From contig JANQQK010000002.1 of NCBI GenBank assembly GCA_028289375.1, positions 41,006 to 105,005 on the forward strand: a DNA stretch of 64,000 nt. The letters run 5' to 3'. Made by a program: the position numbers and the translations under genes. How positions within the stretch are numbered: position 1 is the stretch's first letter; every line of letters starts with the position of its first letter. Shown piece after piece: positions 40,896-50,486 of the stretch. The stretch is from Phycisphaerae bacterium (GTDB lineage Bacteria > Planctomycetota > Phycisphaerae > UBA1845). The notes under the pieces were generated by a model, which saw nothing but the letters and a program-made list of their open reading frames with translations, was not told the DNA's origin and did not search any database.

Positions 40896-43153
40896 ACGAC
40901 GCCGAACGATACAAGAAAGCTCGAGACGTCTACCTCGCCGCCCTCGACCTGGAAGAGTCGCAACGTCACTCGTTTGTCGAACAAGAGTGTGGCGATGATG
41001 CGACAATTCTCAACGAGGTGCGTTCTTTGATCGCCGTCCGCCAACGCGACGAGAGTCCCAAGGATGCGGAACCACCTCGTACGCCGATCGGCATCGCAAT
41101 CGACAATGGCGCCCCATCGATGTCGCTCATCGGTCGCACCTTCGACGGTTTTACGCTTACACGCGTCCTCGGCTCAGGCGGGATGGGCGTCGTCTACGAA
41201 GCCGAGCAGGAGCATCCGCGGCGCACCGTCGCCATCAAAATTCTCCGTCCCACCATCATCGACGGCGACGCCATCCGCCGATTCACCCTCGAAGCCGACG
41301 TCCTCGCTCACCTGCACCACCCCAACATCGCCAACATCCATCAAGCCGGCGTCATCGGCGACGCAGGCAGCGAAGTGCCCTATTTCGCGATGGAATACGT
41401 GGTCAACGCTCACGACCTCGTCACGTATGTCGCATCGCGTTCCTTCACCACACGCGAGCGCCTAAAATTTCTCATCAGGATTTGCGAAGCTGTTCATCAC
41501 GGCCACCAGCGCGGCGTGATCCATCGCGATCTTAAGCCGGGCAACATTCTCGTCGGAACCGACGGCGTGCCCAGGGTGATCGACTTCGGCGTTGCGCGCA
41601 TCGCAGATCAATCAACCGGACAGCCCACCCTGACGCAGACCGGGCAAAACATCGGCACGCCTCACTACATGAGTCCCGAGCAACTGTCGGCTGATCCGTC
41701 CGCCATCGACGTGCGGACCGATGTCTTCGCGCTCGGCGTCGTCATGTTCGAATTGCTCACGGGCAGATTGCCCTATGATGTGACGGGCGCGTCACCGTTC
41801 GACGTACCGCGCCTGATCCGCGAGTCGACTTTCACCCGACCGTCGACGATCAATGCAGAATTGACCGCCGACATCGACGCCATCTGCGGCAAGGCCCTCG
41901 AGAAGGACGCGGCAGCACGATACCGATCAGTGGATGCGCTGGCTGACGACATCCGTCGATTCCTCGACCACCGACCGATCACAGCCCGCCCGGTCTCGCG
42001 AACGCGGACGCTGTGGCTTCAGGTTCGCCGCAACCCGCTGGTCTCTGGATTGGTCGCAACGCTCGCATTGGCCATGATCGGCGGCAGCATCGTATCGACC
42101 ACGCTCTACCTTCGTGCACGTGGTGCACAACGGGCAGCCGAACTGCGCTCGACCGAATTGCAGGCGGTTGTTTCCTTTCTGACCGATACGTTCGCGTCCG
42201 CCGACCCGTCCAAGACAAACCGGCGCGACGTTTCGATCCGTGAAGCTGTCGACCACGCATCCGAGCATGTGGCCGATTCGTTTGCCGACAGTCCGCTCGT
42301 GGCTGCGTCGGTGCATAGGGCACTGGGTCGCGTTTACACAGCCTTGGGAGAGAACGCATCCGCGATCACGCATCTTCAGCGAGCGCTTGACCTGCGACGG
42401 TCGGAGTCAGACCCATTCGACCCCATCATCGGCGATAGCCTTTACGACCTGGCAACGTTGAAATGGAGCGCCGGTGACAACGAATCGTCACGGGAACTGT
42501 TGATGGAGAGTCTCCGCATCGCCGAAGCCCAACCCAATCCCGACCGCGAAGACATCGGCAAACGACTGCACGCGGTTGGTACCGTTCTCGCCAAGCTCAA
42601 CGAACCGGAAGAAGCCCGTACATACTTCGAGCGTGCTCTTGAGACCCGCGTCCGACACATCGGCACCGTAGACGCCATCGCCGCCCGAAGCATCAACGGC
42701 ATCGCTCGGCTTCATCAAGCAAACGGCGAATACGACCAAGCCATCACCATGTTCACTCGTGTATACGACATCGTCGCTCGCGAAAACGGCCCGGACAGTC
42801 CGTTCACCGCCATCGCCTGTCTGAACCTTGGAGATGCTTACGAACAGAACGATCAACGCGCAGAAGCCGAGGCGACGCTGACCGAAGCGGTCGCAATTCT
42901 CGAACGCGTTTACGGGGATACGCACCGACTCGTGCCAACTGCCATCGAACGCCTCGCAAAATGCGTGATGAATCGCGAACGCCTCGACGACGCCATCAAA
43001 CTGCAACGCCACGCCGTCGACATCCGAACACAACTTCACGGGACAGACCACCGCGCGACGATCGAAACACGCGAGCAGCTGCACGCCATGGAGGCACGAT
43101 TGAACGGCTCAACAGACCTCGCCGCCATTGGCGAAGAACCGCCCAACGAGTAG
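40892..43153 (+). CDS. Ser/Thr protein kinase with TPR repeats
   Basis: 753 residues. The Hanks-type kinase domain (about 85-370) has the glycine loop LGSGGMGVVYEAE, the ATP lysine in VAIKIL, catalytic HRDLKPGN, DFG in VIDFGVAR, and the activation segment GTPHYMSPEQ. A short N-terminal helical segment precedes it. One transmembrane helix (about 385-410, SGLVATLALAMIGGSIV) separates it from about eight TPR-like repeats (about 430-740) that would lie outside the cytoplasm. It is translationally coupled to the ECF sigma factor. This ECF/kinase pairing is known in planctomycetes and suggests that an external signal, read by the TPR part, controls the sigma factor by phosphorylation. Confidence 0.93.
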   Translation: MNDAERYKKARDVYLAALDLEESQRHSFVEQECGDDATILNEVRSLIAVRQRDESPKDAEPPRTPIGIAIDNGAPSMSLIGRTFDGFTLTRVLGSGGMGVVYEAEQEHPRRTVAIKILRPTIIDGDAIRRFTLEADVLAHLHHPNIANIHQAGVIGDAGSEVPYFAMEYVVNAHDLVTYVASRSFTTRERLKFLIRICEAVHHGHQRGVIHRDLKPGNILVGTDGVPRVIDFGVARIADQSTGQPTLTQTGQNIGTPHYMSPEQLSADPSAIDVRTDVFALGVVMFELLTGRLPYDVTGASPFDVPRLIRESTFTRPSTINAELTADIDAICGKALEKDAAARYRSVDALADDIRRFLDHRPITARPVSRTRTLWLQVRRNPLVSGLVATLALAMIGGSIVSTTLYLRARGAQRAAELRSTELQAVVSFLTDTFASADPSKTNRRDVSIREAVDHASEHVADSFADSPLVAASVHRALGRVYTALGENASAITHLQRALDLRRSESDPFDPIIGDSLYDLATLKWSAGDNESSRELLMESLRIAEAQPNPDREDIGKRLHAVGTVLAKLNEPEEARTYFERALETRVRHIGTVDAIAARSINGIARLHQANGEYDQAITMFTRVYDIVARENGPDSPFTAIACLNLGDAYEQNDQRAEAEATLTEAVAILERVYGDTHRLVPTAIERLAKCVMNRERLDDAIKLQRHAVDIRTQLHGTDHRATIETREQLHAMEARLNGSTDLAAIGEEPPNE

Positions 43154-43162
43154 TGTCTCGCC

Positions 43163-44284
43163 ATGGCAAGTCCCGATGTCATTGTGGTGGGTGGCGGTGT
43201 CATGGGCACATCGGCAGCGCTCGCGGTCGCTCGCCGAGGCCATCGCGTGACACTGCTCGAACAATTCGCCATAGGCCACGACCGCGGCAGCTCACACGGC
43301 GCGTCGCGCATTCTCCGCTACGCCTACTTTGAAGGTCCGAATTACGCCCGAATGGTCCAGCAGGTCGCTCCCATGTGGCGAGCCATCGAATCTGACACCG
43401 ATTCCGAATTGATGCACCGTTGCGGCGGCGTCGACATCGGACCCCGCAGCGGCCCCCTCGTCACCGGTGCGTTGCAAGCCTGTCAGGAACTACAACTGGA
43501 ACATGAACTTCTGAGCGGTACGGACATCGAGTCCCGCTGGCCTTTCGCGAACCTCGGCGAATTGGCTGGTGTGTACCAACCCGACGCCTGCATTCTCGCC
43601 GCCGACCAATGCGTGGCCACGCTTGCCGAGCTCGCCGGTCGGTCCGGCGTCGACATCTGGCAAAACGCGAAAGTCACCAGCATCGCGTTTAGCGATCATG
43701 GCGTCTCGGTGTCCCTCGATGACGATACCATCCACGCCGACCGCATCATCGTCACCGCTGGCCCCTGGACCCATCAACTGCTGACCGAACTGAATCTGCC
43801 GCTATCCGTCATCCGCAAGGCCGTGCTCTACTTCGACGTCCACCGCCCCGGCGCGTTCGATATCCGCCGATTCCCCATATACATCGTCGACAAACACGAC
43901 GCCTACTATTACGGATTCGGCACCTTTGGACACCCCGGCGTGAAAGTGGGCGACCATCTGGGCCGCGACGTTGTCGATCCCGACCACGTCGAACGCAGCA
44001 TGCGCCGCGATGACGAATCCCACGTCCGCCGATTCGTCCGCGCGCACCTGCCAGACGCCGATGGTGAGGTCCTCAGGTTTGAAACATGCCTCTACACAAT
44101 GACGCCCGACGAGGACTTCATCATCGACCACCATCCCGCGTCCGAACGTGCTGTCATCGCCGGCGGATTCTCAGGTCATGGGTTCAAGTTCGGCCCATTG
44201 ATCGGCGAAATGCTGGCGGACCTGGCCATCGACGGCTCGACCGATCATGACCTCAGCCGCTTTCGACTGGACAGATTTGCATAG
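43163..44284 (+). CDS. FAD-dependent amine oxidase, SolA/sarcosine oxidase-like
   Basis: A 373-residue flavoprotein of the monomeric sarcosine oxidase/N-methyltryptophan oxidase family. The dinucleotide-binding motif is VIVVGGGVMGTSAA at 6-19, followed by GSSHGASRILRYAYFEGPNY, a family signature. The flavin-linking cysteine is in FETCLYTMTPDEDF, and GGFSGHGFKFGPLIG near the end is also conserved. Such enzymes oxidise N-methyl amino acids and release hydrogen peroxide and formaldehyde. It starts ten bases after the kinase gene and may be part of the same transcript, but the function does not clearly match. The substrate is not predictable. Confidence 0.92.
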   Translation: MASPDVIVVGGGVMGTSAALAVARRGHRVTLLEQFAIGHDRGSSHGASRILRYAYFEGPNYARMVQQVAPMWRAIESDTDSELMHRCGGVDIGPRSGPLVTGALQACQELQLEHELLSGTDIESRWPFANLGELAGVYQPDACILAADQCVATLAELAGRSGVDIWQNAKVTSIAFSDHGVSVSLDDDTIHADRIIVTAGPWTHQLLTELNLPLSVIRKAVLYFDVHRPGAFDIRRFPIYIVDKHDAYYYGFGTFGHPGVKVGDHLGRDVVDPDHVERSMRRDDESHVRRFVRAHLPDADGEVLRFETCLYTMTPDEDFIIDHHPASERAVIAGGFSGHGFKFGPLIGEMLADLAIDGSTDHDLSRFRLDRFA

Positions 44285-44310
44285 CGGACGGACAGCAGGA
44301 ATCTGCCGAG

Positions 44311-46365
44311 TCAGCGTTTCTTGTTCTTGCCACCCTTGTGCTGCTGCTTTTGGGCTTCCTCGGCGGCCTTTTGCAGCTTTTCGAACCAGCCGGGCTTGCG
44401 GGGTTTGTCCCCGTTTTTCTTCTTGGCAGGTTTTTCGTCAGGGCCTTGCTGCTTGAGTTCCTCGATGTGTGCTCGGATGCGTTTCTGCTCGATCATGCCG
44501 AAGAAACTGCTCGCGGCGATGTAGAGATTCAGCCCGCTGGGCATGTTGTAGAAGATCACACCCATCACGAGCGACATGTAAGGCATCATCTTCTGCATCT
44601 GCTGCGCCTGGGCAGCCTGTTCGTCCGACTGACCGGGCGGCGGCGCCGGCTTGGGCATCAACTTCTGCTGGAAGAACATCGAGAGACAAACAAAGATCGG
44701 CAACAAGTTAAACCCGCTCGTCGGCCCGAGCAGGGGGACGTTGTATGTCTGACCAAATGGGATCAGATTGTCCGGCGCCGTCAAATCACTGATCCACAGA
44801 ATGAACGGCTGATGCCGCATGTCGACGTTGTAATTCAGCGACGTGTAGAGTGCGATCCAGATCGGCATCTGCAAGAACATCGGCAGACAACCGCTCATCA
44901 TGCCCGTCATCGGGTTGACGCCTGCCTCCTGATAGATCTTCATCATCTCTTGGGACTGACGGGCTTTATCGTTCGGATAGCGACGCTTCAGTTCCTCCAT
45001 CTTCGGCTGAAGCGTGCCCATCGACTGCTGCACACGCATCATCTGCACCTGACCGCGCTTGGTGATCGGATGCAGAATCGTCCGAACGATCAGCACGAGA
45101 ATGATGATCGCCACACCGTAGTTGAACACGACAGCGCGAATGTTGTTCAGCAGCCAGATCATGAACCGCGTCAGAGACGGAAACGCCATAAACGAGCAAG
45201 GCCCCATCCCGTAGCTTTCCAGCACCTGCTCGCCGAACTCAAGGGCGGCGTACTGCTCTTGCTTCGTGAAGACCTTCCTCGACTTAGGCCCAAGATAGCT
45301 GAGCATGTCGAGCGATCGCTCACCGCCGGGCGGAACAAGAAGCGGTTTGGTGATCAGCTCAAGCACATGGTGGTTCGCATCCGACTCGAGAATCCGCGGA
45401 ACCCGACGAATCTCCGTTACCCAATCGGGACCAGGCTGACCATCTGCTCGAAGCGGCGCCAGAAACGCCACAAAGTACTTGTTCGCCACCGCCATCCACA
45501 GCGGAACCAGCCCGTCCTCAACTTCGAACATCGCGTCCGCAGCATCCGAGCTGGACTGATACTCGCTACCCACGTTGGGGTAGCCCGCCTCCTTCGACGC
45601 CACGAACAAGCCGCGATCATCCATGCGCGGATCCTCACGACGCACACCCACCGCACCCGATTGCGTGATGATCACGCTCGCATTCTTGTCCGACAGATTC
45701 TCAACCGTCAGGTCCAAGAGCATGTCGTAGCGCTTTTCCGCCATCGGTTGCTCGGGGATGTGAAACTTCTTGGACAGTCGCAATACCGGCTGGCTGCCAT
45801 TGAGAACATCAGCCACCATCGTGGCTGAGTCCTGATCACGCGACACCAGCCGCCACGGCACGTCCGCGAGTTTCAACTCCATCTGAATGTCAGCCAGATG
45901 CACAACCATCGACCGGGTCGTGTACGAACGGAGTTCGGTTCCATCCGGCATCTCGACCGGCGAGAGCATCGGATAGTTCGGTGCGTCCTTGGCCACCGAC
46001 GCACGGTGGTCCACCAATTCCGCCCGCACGATCCCGGCCCCAATCGTCGACACTTCGGCGAGAATGCGATGTGCCCCGCCCTCAGACTCACCGACCGCAC
46101 CGATCATGACGGTCTCAGCGTCGCCCACGGCAACATGCAGACCATTTTCCTGAATCGGTGTTGCGCTGGTCGGATCACTGCTCGCGACAGAATCTCCCGC
46201 CGGCGACGGAGTCTGCTGGACGACCGTCGGCCCATCCTCTTTGGGTGCATCTTCTGACGGCGGCCAGATGAACGTCATCGCGATCCAGTTCCACGCGAAA
46301 AACGCGATCGCCGCCCACAGGAGCGCCTTAAGCACACTCGGATTCGATTGGGATTCAGCAGCCAC
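44311..46365 (-). CDS. yidC: Membrane protein insertase YidC
   Basis: 684 residues from the GTG at 46363-46365, chosen because AAGGAG ends five bases before it; a TTG ten codons upstream is less likely. One N-terminal helix (LKALLWAAIAFFAWNWIAM), a large periplasmic domain (about 60-390), then five helices with the conserved MRVQQSMGTLQPKMEELKRRYP, the hydrophilic groove region and NPMTGMMSGCLPMFLQMPIW. The C-terminus is long and basic (KNGDKPRKPGWFEKLQKAAE onward), as in many bacteria with ribosome-binding YidC tails. It inserts membrane proteins with or without Sec. Unusually, rnpA and rpmH are not adjacent. Confidence 0.97.
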   Translation of the reverse strand: MAAESQSNPSVLKALLWAAIAFFAWNWIAMTFIWPPSEDAPKEDGPTVVQQTPSPAGDSVASSDPTSATPIQENGLHVAVGDAETVMIGAVGESEGGAHRILAEVSTIGAGIVRAELVDHRASVAKDAPNYPMLSPVEMPDGTELRSYTTRSMVVHLADIQMELKLADVPWRLVSRDQDSATMVADVLNGSQPVLRLSKKFHIPEQPMAEKRYDMLLDLTVENLSDKNASVIITQSGAVGVRREDPRMDDRGLFVASKEAGYPNVGSEYQSSSDAADAMFEVEDGLVPLWMAVANKYFVAFLAPLRADGQPGPDWVTEIRRVPRILESDANHHVLELITKPLLVPPGGERSLDMLSYLGPKSRKVFTKQEQYAALEFGEQVLESYGMGPCSFMAFPSLTRFMIWLLNNIRAVVFNYGVAIIILVLIVRTILHPITKRGQVQMMRVQQSMGTLQPKMEELKRRYPNDKARQSQEMMKIYQEAGVNPMTGMMSGCLPMFLQMPIWIALYTSLNYNVDMRHQPFILWISDLTAPDNLIPFGQTYNVPLLGPTSGFNLLPIFVCLSMFFQQKLMPKPAPPPGQSDEQAAQAQQMQKMMPYMSLVMGVIFYNMPSGLNLYIAASSFFGMIEQKRIRAHIEELKQQGPDEKPAKKKNGDKPRKPGWFEKLQKAAEEAQKQQHKGGKNKKR

Positions 46366-46477
46366 AGAAACTCCTTGATCCACATGCACCCGCAATGTCG
46401 GCGCGAACCGCTGCGCGGGTAATGGCCACGTCGGGTGAGATCATCATGTTCATCAGCAACGTCGGGGCAGCGACCGC

Positions 46478-47284
46478 CTACCTGCCCTCCATCAAGCGCG
46501 TCCCCAGAAAGTCGTCCAGGTCGGGGACGGCGAAGATCTTCTTCATGGCCTTCTCAACGTCATACTCGAGGCGAATGAACTCCACGTCGGCTTCGTAGTC
46601 CGACGATCCCAATTCCCCGTTCTGCGTGATCACCACGTAGCTCGCCCGCACATCGCGGTCACGAGGCTGACCAACGCTGCCGACGTTGATGATTGCCTTC
46701 TCGTCGTCGGTGATCGTGTAGTGATGCGCCTCGGGCAGTTCGCCAGGGGGCTCGAAGTAGGGATCATCCAGAAAAACACCCGGCACGTGCGTGTGCCCGA
46801 CCAGGCAGGTCATCTGATGCGGCAGCAAGCGCTCGAAGTTGGCAAGGATCTTCGTCGGATTCGTGTACACATCCTCGGCGAAAAGATACTCGTTCACCGG
46901 TCGTCGCGGCGACGCGTGCACCATCAGCAGACCATGAACTTCAAGCTGCAACGGCAACCCGCCGAGAATCTCCCAGCGGCGATCGCGCTTCGCCTTGTTT
47001 GTTTCTTCCTCGAACGTCCGACGCGTCCAGTAGGCCGCCCGTTCCGCGCTGATGTTGAAACTGCACGGTTCAAAGAAGACGGCCTGATCGTGATTCCCAC
47101 ACAGGCAACCCTTGCAGACCTCCGCCACAAGGTCGAGGCACTCCTTCGGGCTCGCCCCATAGCCAATCACATCGCCGAGACAATAGATCTCCGTGATGTT
47201 CCGCTTCTGGATATCACCCAGCACAGCCTGGAGGGCTTCCAGGTTGCCGTGGATGTCCGAAATGACTGCGAATTGAGACGCCAT
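46478..47284 (-). CDS. Calcineurin-like metallophosphoesterase
   Basis: 268 residues. The metal-binding blocks are FAVISDIHGNLEAL (D and H), IYCLGDVIGYG (GD), CGNHDQAV (GNH), VHASP and VGHTHVP (GHTH). This corresponds to the YfcE/MPE phosphodiesterase branch with an added C-terminal region (about 190-268). The substrate could be a cyclic nucleotide, a dinucleotide polyphosphate or another phosphodiester. The ATG has AGGAG only three bases upstream, which is short. The gene lies 112 bp upstream of yidC on the same strand and may share its transcript. Confidence 0.92.
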   Translation of the reverse strand: MASQFAVISDIHGNLEALQAVLGDIQKRNITEIYCLGDVIGYGASPKECLDLVAEVCKGCLCGNHDQAVFFEPCSFNISAERAAYWTRRTFEEETNKAKRDRRWEILGGLPLQLEVHGLLMVHASPRRPVNEYLFAEDVYTNPTKILANFERLLPHQMTCLVGHTHVPGVFLDDPYFEPPGELPEAHHYTITDDEKAIINVGSVGQPRDRDVRASYVVITQNGELGSSDYEADVEFIRLEYDVEKAMKKIFAVPDLDDFLGTRLMEGR

Positions 47285-47615
47285 AAACTCCTGGGAGATC
47301 GAAGGCTAGAGTGAAAAACTTGCTGTCGGACCGCCGTCAACGCCAACCGATCACGCAACAGTCCATCGCCCGGACGGGCCAAGCCCCAACCAACACTCGG
47401 CGTGGAATGCAAGATGCTAAGACCCGCCAACATCGCCGTCAACGCCGGTCGATCCGGCGGTTGGCGGCCACACCATCCCATTCGTCCACAGTCGAACGGT
47501 TATTCACCGCCGTTGGCCGTTATTCCAACGCACCACACAAGTCCTGACGCGGTGCAAACCTGTCATTTCGACCCACGATTTCATACAATCGTCGTGGCTT
47601 CAATCGGAGATACCC
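47285..47615. other. Intergenic region with a possible -10 element
   Basis: 331 bp between divergent genes with no open frame of interest. TACAAT at 47584-47589 is a plausible -10 for the thioredoxin-TPR gene; the -35 hexamer is weak. GGAG at 47605-47608 is its ribosome-binding site. Confidence 0.45.
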
Positions 47616-49001
47616 ATGCGACACACCACCGCACTGCTGCTCGTGCTTGGCTTGGCAACCATGGCCATCGCGGACGAGAAAGCGTTCGTCTCGCTTTCGT
47701 TCGGCGACGCCCTCAAACAAGCCGAGAAGGAAAAGAAGCTCGTATTCGTCGACTTCTATGCGACATGGTGCGGCCCGTGCAAAGTCCTCGACAAAACCAC
47801 GCTCGCCGACGCCTCGGTCGTCTCGTGGCTTCGCGAGAACACCGTCGCCCTCAAGATTGATGCCGAACGCGAACCCGCGTTGGCCGCCCGGTATCGGATT
47901 TCCGCCTTTCCGACCCTCGTCTTCATGAAGCCTGACGGCGCCGAAGTCGGTCGGCTACAGGGTGTTGTCCAGACAGATCACTTTCTCTCCGAAGCGAAGG
48001 GCATCCGCGCCGGCAAGAACCGTGTCGAACGCGCACGCGACCGCCTGGAGTCCAATGGCCCCGACGATCCGCACGAACGAATGCAATTTGCTCGCGAGCT
48101 TGCCGGCTCGGGCAAATTTGACGAAGCCCTCGAACACTATCTCTGGTGCTGGGACAAGGGGAACAGCAAAAGCCGCAGCTTCGCCGGCGTTCGCGTTTCG
48201 TTTCTCCTGCAGGAAATCGCCGAACTCGGACGGCAGCATTCACCCGCGATGCAGGCCCTCCGCGAACGTCGTGATCGGGCCCGCGAAGAGGTTCTCGCGC
48301 TCGAGAAACCCAACTGGCTGTCCAGGATGCTCACCCGCCCCAACACCCCCGCCGCGGACTTCGTCTCGCTCAACGCATATCTGGCCGAAGACGACAAGTC
48401 ACTCGACCTCTACGACGAACTGAAAGAAAACGGCACAAACGCCTATGCCCTGCGCCAGATCCGCCCACATGTGTACGATTTGCTCCGCGAAGCCAAGCGC
48501 TACCACGAAATCGCCGAGCACAAGGACATTCTCGGTGACGCCCGTCGCCGCATCGAGATGGACGAACAGTCCACCCGGTTCATGCCCGAACAGCAGCGAG
48601 AGCAGATGATCCAGTGGCTACGCGGCCGTCTGCTGAACGATATCGCCGACGATTACGAGGTGCTCATCGGCAGCGGCATGCATTCGGACGCCGACAAACT
48701 CGCCAAATTGCTCATCGACTTCTATGACAACGCCCAGACCTACAATGCCCTCGCATGGGCAGGCTATCTGACAGGCCGCCCGACCAAAGCCAACCTCGAA
48801 CAGGCCGAGAAAGCCAACACCCTCACCAACGGCAACAGCGCCGCCATCGTCGACACCCTCGCCCGCGTCCTCGACGCCCGAGGCCAAAACGAACAAGCCT
48901 GCCAACACGTCCGCGAAGCCCTCAACTGGCTCCCCGCAGGCAGAGACCGCGACATCGTCCAGGAAACCGCCGAAGACCTCGCCTGTCCGTCTGCAGATTG
49001 A
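47616..49001 (+). CDS. Exported thioredoxin-TPR protein
   Basis: 461 residues. A signal peptide (MRHTTALLLVLGLATMAIA) precedes a thioredoxin domain (about 25-125) with an intact active site WCGPC, the cis-proline in SAFPT, and VFVDFYATW. The remaining residues are helical repeats of TPR character up to about 450 (for example QAEKANTLTNGNSAAIVDTL). The thioredoxin part should exchange disulfides in the periplasm. This is notable next to several secreted Cys-rich proteins in the window, although linkage is only an inference. GGAG precedes the ATG by eight bases. Confidence 0.9.
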   Translation: MRHTTALLLVLGLATMAIADEKAFVSLSFGDALKQAEKEKKLVFVDFYATWCGPCKVLDKTTLADASVVSWLRENTVALKIDAEREPALAARYRISAFPTLVFMKPDGAEVGRLQGVVQTDHFLSEAKGIRAGKNRVERARDRLESNGPDDPHERMQFARELAGSGKFDEALEHYLWCWDKGNSKSRSFAGVRVSFLLQEIAELGRQHSPAMQALRERRDRAREEVLALEKPNWLSRMLTRPNTPAADFVSLNAYLAEDDKSLDLYDELKENGTNAYALRQIRPHVYDLLREAKRYHEIAEHKDILGDARRRIEMDEQSTRFMPEQQREQMIQWLRGRLLNDIADDYEVLIGSGMHSDADKLAKLLIDFYDNAQTYNALAWAGYLTGRPTKANLEQAEKANTLTNGNSAAIVDTLARVLDARGQNEQACQHVREALNWLPAGRDRDIVQETAEDLACPSAD

Positions 49002-49083
49002 TCGATCCAGCGGCTGATCAATTGGAACAGGTCTGCCGGATCGACCGGGACGGGCCGAGGTTTTCGCCAACGATCGACCACCC

Positions 49084-49089
49084 TATGAT
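49084..49089 (+). promoter_or_regulatory. -10 element TATGAT for tsaB, near-leaderless
   Basis: TATGAT matches the TATAAT consensus at five of six positions and lies nine bases before the tsaB ATG. The transcript would start at about 49096, leaving about three bases of leader and no room for a ribosome-binding site. The -35 hexamer is poor, so the element is tentative. Confidence 0.4.
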
Positions 49090-49098
49090 GCATGCAAC

Positions 49099-49806
49099 AT
49101 GACGGAATCAGCGTTTCATCTTGCCATCGAAACCTCAGGCCGCGTGGGCAGCGTCTGCCTCGGCCGCGGCGACGAGTTTCTGCACGCCGCCACCTTCCAG
49201 ACCGACCTCAACCATGCCGTCGAACTGCTCCCCACCATCGATCGACTCTGCCGTGACGCCGGCATAGGCCCGACCGACCTCCAAACCATATTCGTCTCCG
49301 GCGGACCGGGCAGTTTCACAGGCCTGCGCATCGGCATCACCGCCGCCCGCACACTCGCCTGGGCCGCCGACGTCAAAACCATCCGCGTCCCCACGCTCGA
49401 CGTCATCGCCCAGAACGCCCTGAGCACCGACAACCCGCCGGATCACGTCGGTGTCCTCCTCGATGCCAAACGCAAAGCCATCTACGCCGCCGCCTACCGC
49501 CGAGACGACACAGGCTACGTCCCGATCAACACCCCGGCTGAGCGCGATCCCGACGAGTTCCTCGAAAGCATCCCACGCCCATGCGCCATCCTCGGCGAAG
49601 GCATCCCCTACCATCAGGACGCCGTCGACCGCAGCCAACTGCCCATCCTCCCCGCCGAGACCTTCCGCGCCCGCGCCGAAATCGTCTACCAACTGGGCCA
49701 CGCCCGCGCCGCCACTGACCAATATGACGACCCCCGCGACCTCATCCCCATCTACATCCGTCGCCCCGAAGCCGAAGAGGTCTGGGAAAAACGCCACGGA
49801 AAGTAG
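49099..49806 (+). CDS. tsaB: tRNA threonylcarbamoyladenosine factor TsaB
   Basis: 235 residues of the TsaB/YeaZ family. FHLAIETSGRVGSVCLG at 6-22 and the block IFVSGGPGSFTGLRIGI at about 64-80 are diagnostic. TsaB is the dimerising partner of TsaD in the TsaBDE complex, which forms N6-threonylcarbamoyladenosine at position 37 of tRNAs that read ANN codons. It is essential in most bacteria. The C-terminal 60 residues are longer than in small TsaB versions. It is a single gene on the plus strand, 97 bp from its upstream neighbour. Confidence 0.95.
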   Translation: MTESAFHLAIETSGRVGSVCLGRGDEFLHAATFQTDLNHAVELLPTIDRLCRDAGIGPTDLQTIFVSGGPGSFTGLRIGITAARTLAWAADVKTIRVPTLDVIAQNALSTDNPPDHVGVLLDAKRKAIYAAAYRRDDTGYVPINTPAERDPDEFLESIPRPCAILGEGIPYHQDAVDRSQLPILPAETFRARAEIVYQLGHARAATDQYDDPRDLIPIYIRRPEAEEVWEKRHGK

Positions 49807-49967
49807 CTCGATCGTCGGCTTATTCAGCCATTAAGGTCCATTGCTCGCGCGTCCTCGCCCCCCAAGCCAATTCATTTCCCATCGCGAAACAATTTTTCCG
49901 TTTATCCGCGTGGGTTTTGGCCACAACGTACGTCCTACCCGTGATGCCACCCGGCAATGGAGAAGCG

Positions 49968-50486
49968 ATGGCTGCCCGCAAACCCGACGATCAACGCATC
50001 CTTGAGGTCTACCGCGAGACCATCGAACCGCTCTACGGGTTCGCCTTGCGACGCGTGGGCGGCGCTCGCCAACTGGCGGAGGACGTAACACAGGAGACTT
50101 TTTTGAAAGCTGTGACCCACTGGTGCAACAAGGGACTGCCAGAGAATCCGCTGGCGTGGTTGTGCACGGTCGCGCGGAACATCATCCGCGACCACCATCG
50201 GCGACGTCCCCCCCAACCGGTGGCCAACGAAAAAATCGAACATTATCTGACGCAGGAGCCGGACGAGTCCGAGCCCGCCCCGGTCAACCTGACGTGGGCA
50301 CTGGCCCACCTGAAACGGGCACACAGCGATGTCCTCGAAGCCTTCTATCTCGACGGCCAGTCGACCCGCGACATCGCCCGCACGATGGGCGTCAGCGAAC
50401 GAGCGATCGAAGGCCGACTCCGCCGCGCCCGCCAAGCCCTGCGACGCCAACTCGAACGTGCCATTCCACCAGGAGGTGCACGATGA
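49968..50486 (+). CDS. ECF RNA polymerase sigma factor (second)
   Basis: 172 residues from the ATG at 49968, which has GGAGA five bases upstream; in-frame ATGs at 49917 and 49941 lack a site. Region 2 is LYGFALRRVGGARQLAEDVTQ and ETFLKAV, with WLCTVARNIIRDHHRRR; region 4 is VLEAFYLDGQSTRDIARTMG and VSERAIEGRLRRAR. It belongs to the general ECF (SigE/RpoE-like) group. It is translationally coupled (ATGA at 50483-50486) to a membrane coiled-coil protein that sits where an anti-sigma factor is usually found. Its regulon is unknown. Confidence 0.93.
   Translation: MAARKPDDQRILEVYRETIEPLYGFALRRVGGARQLAEDVTQETFLKAVTHWCNKGLPENPLAWLCTVARNIIRDHHRRRPPQPVANEKIEHYLTQEPDESEPAPVNLTWALAHLKRAHSDVLEAFYLDGQSTRDIARTMGVSERAIEGRLRRARQALRRQLERAIPPGGAR

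Noticed and set aside
44338..45828. Plus-strand frame of 496 codons
   Set aside because: Antisense to yidC; no recognisable domain and Arg/His-rich.
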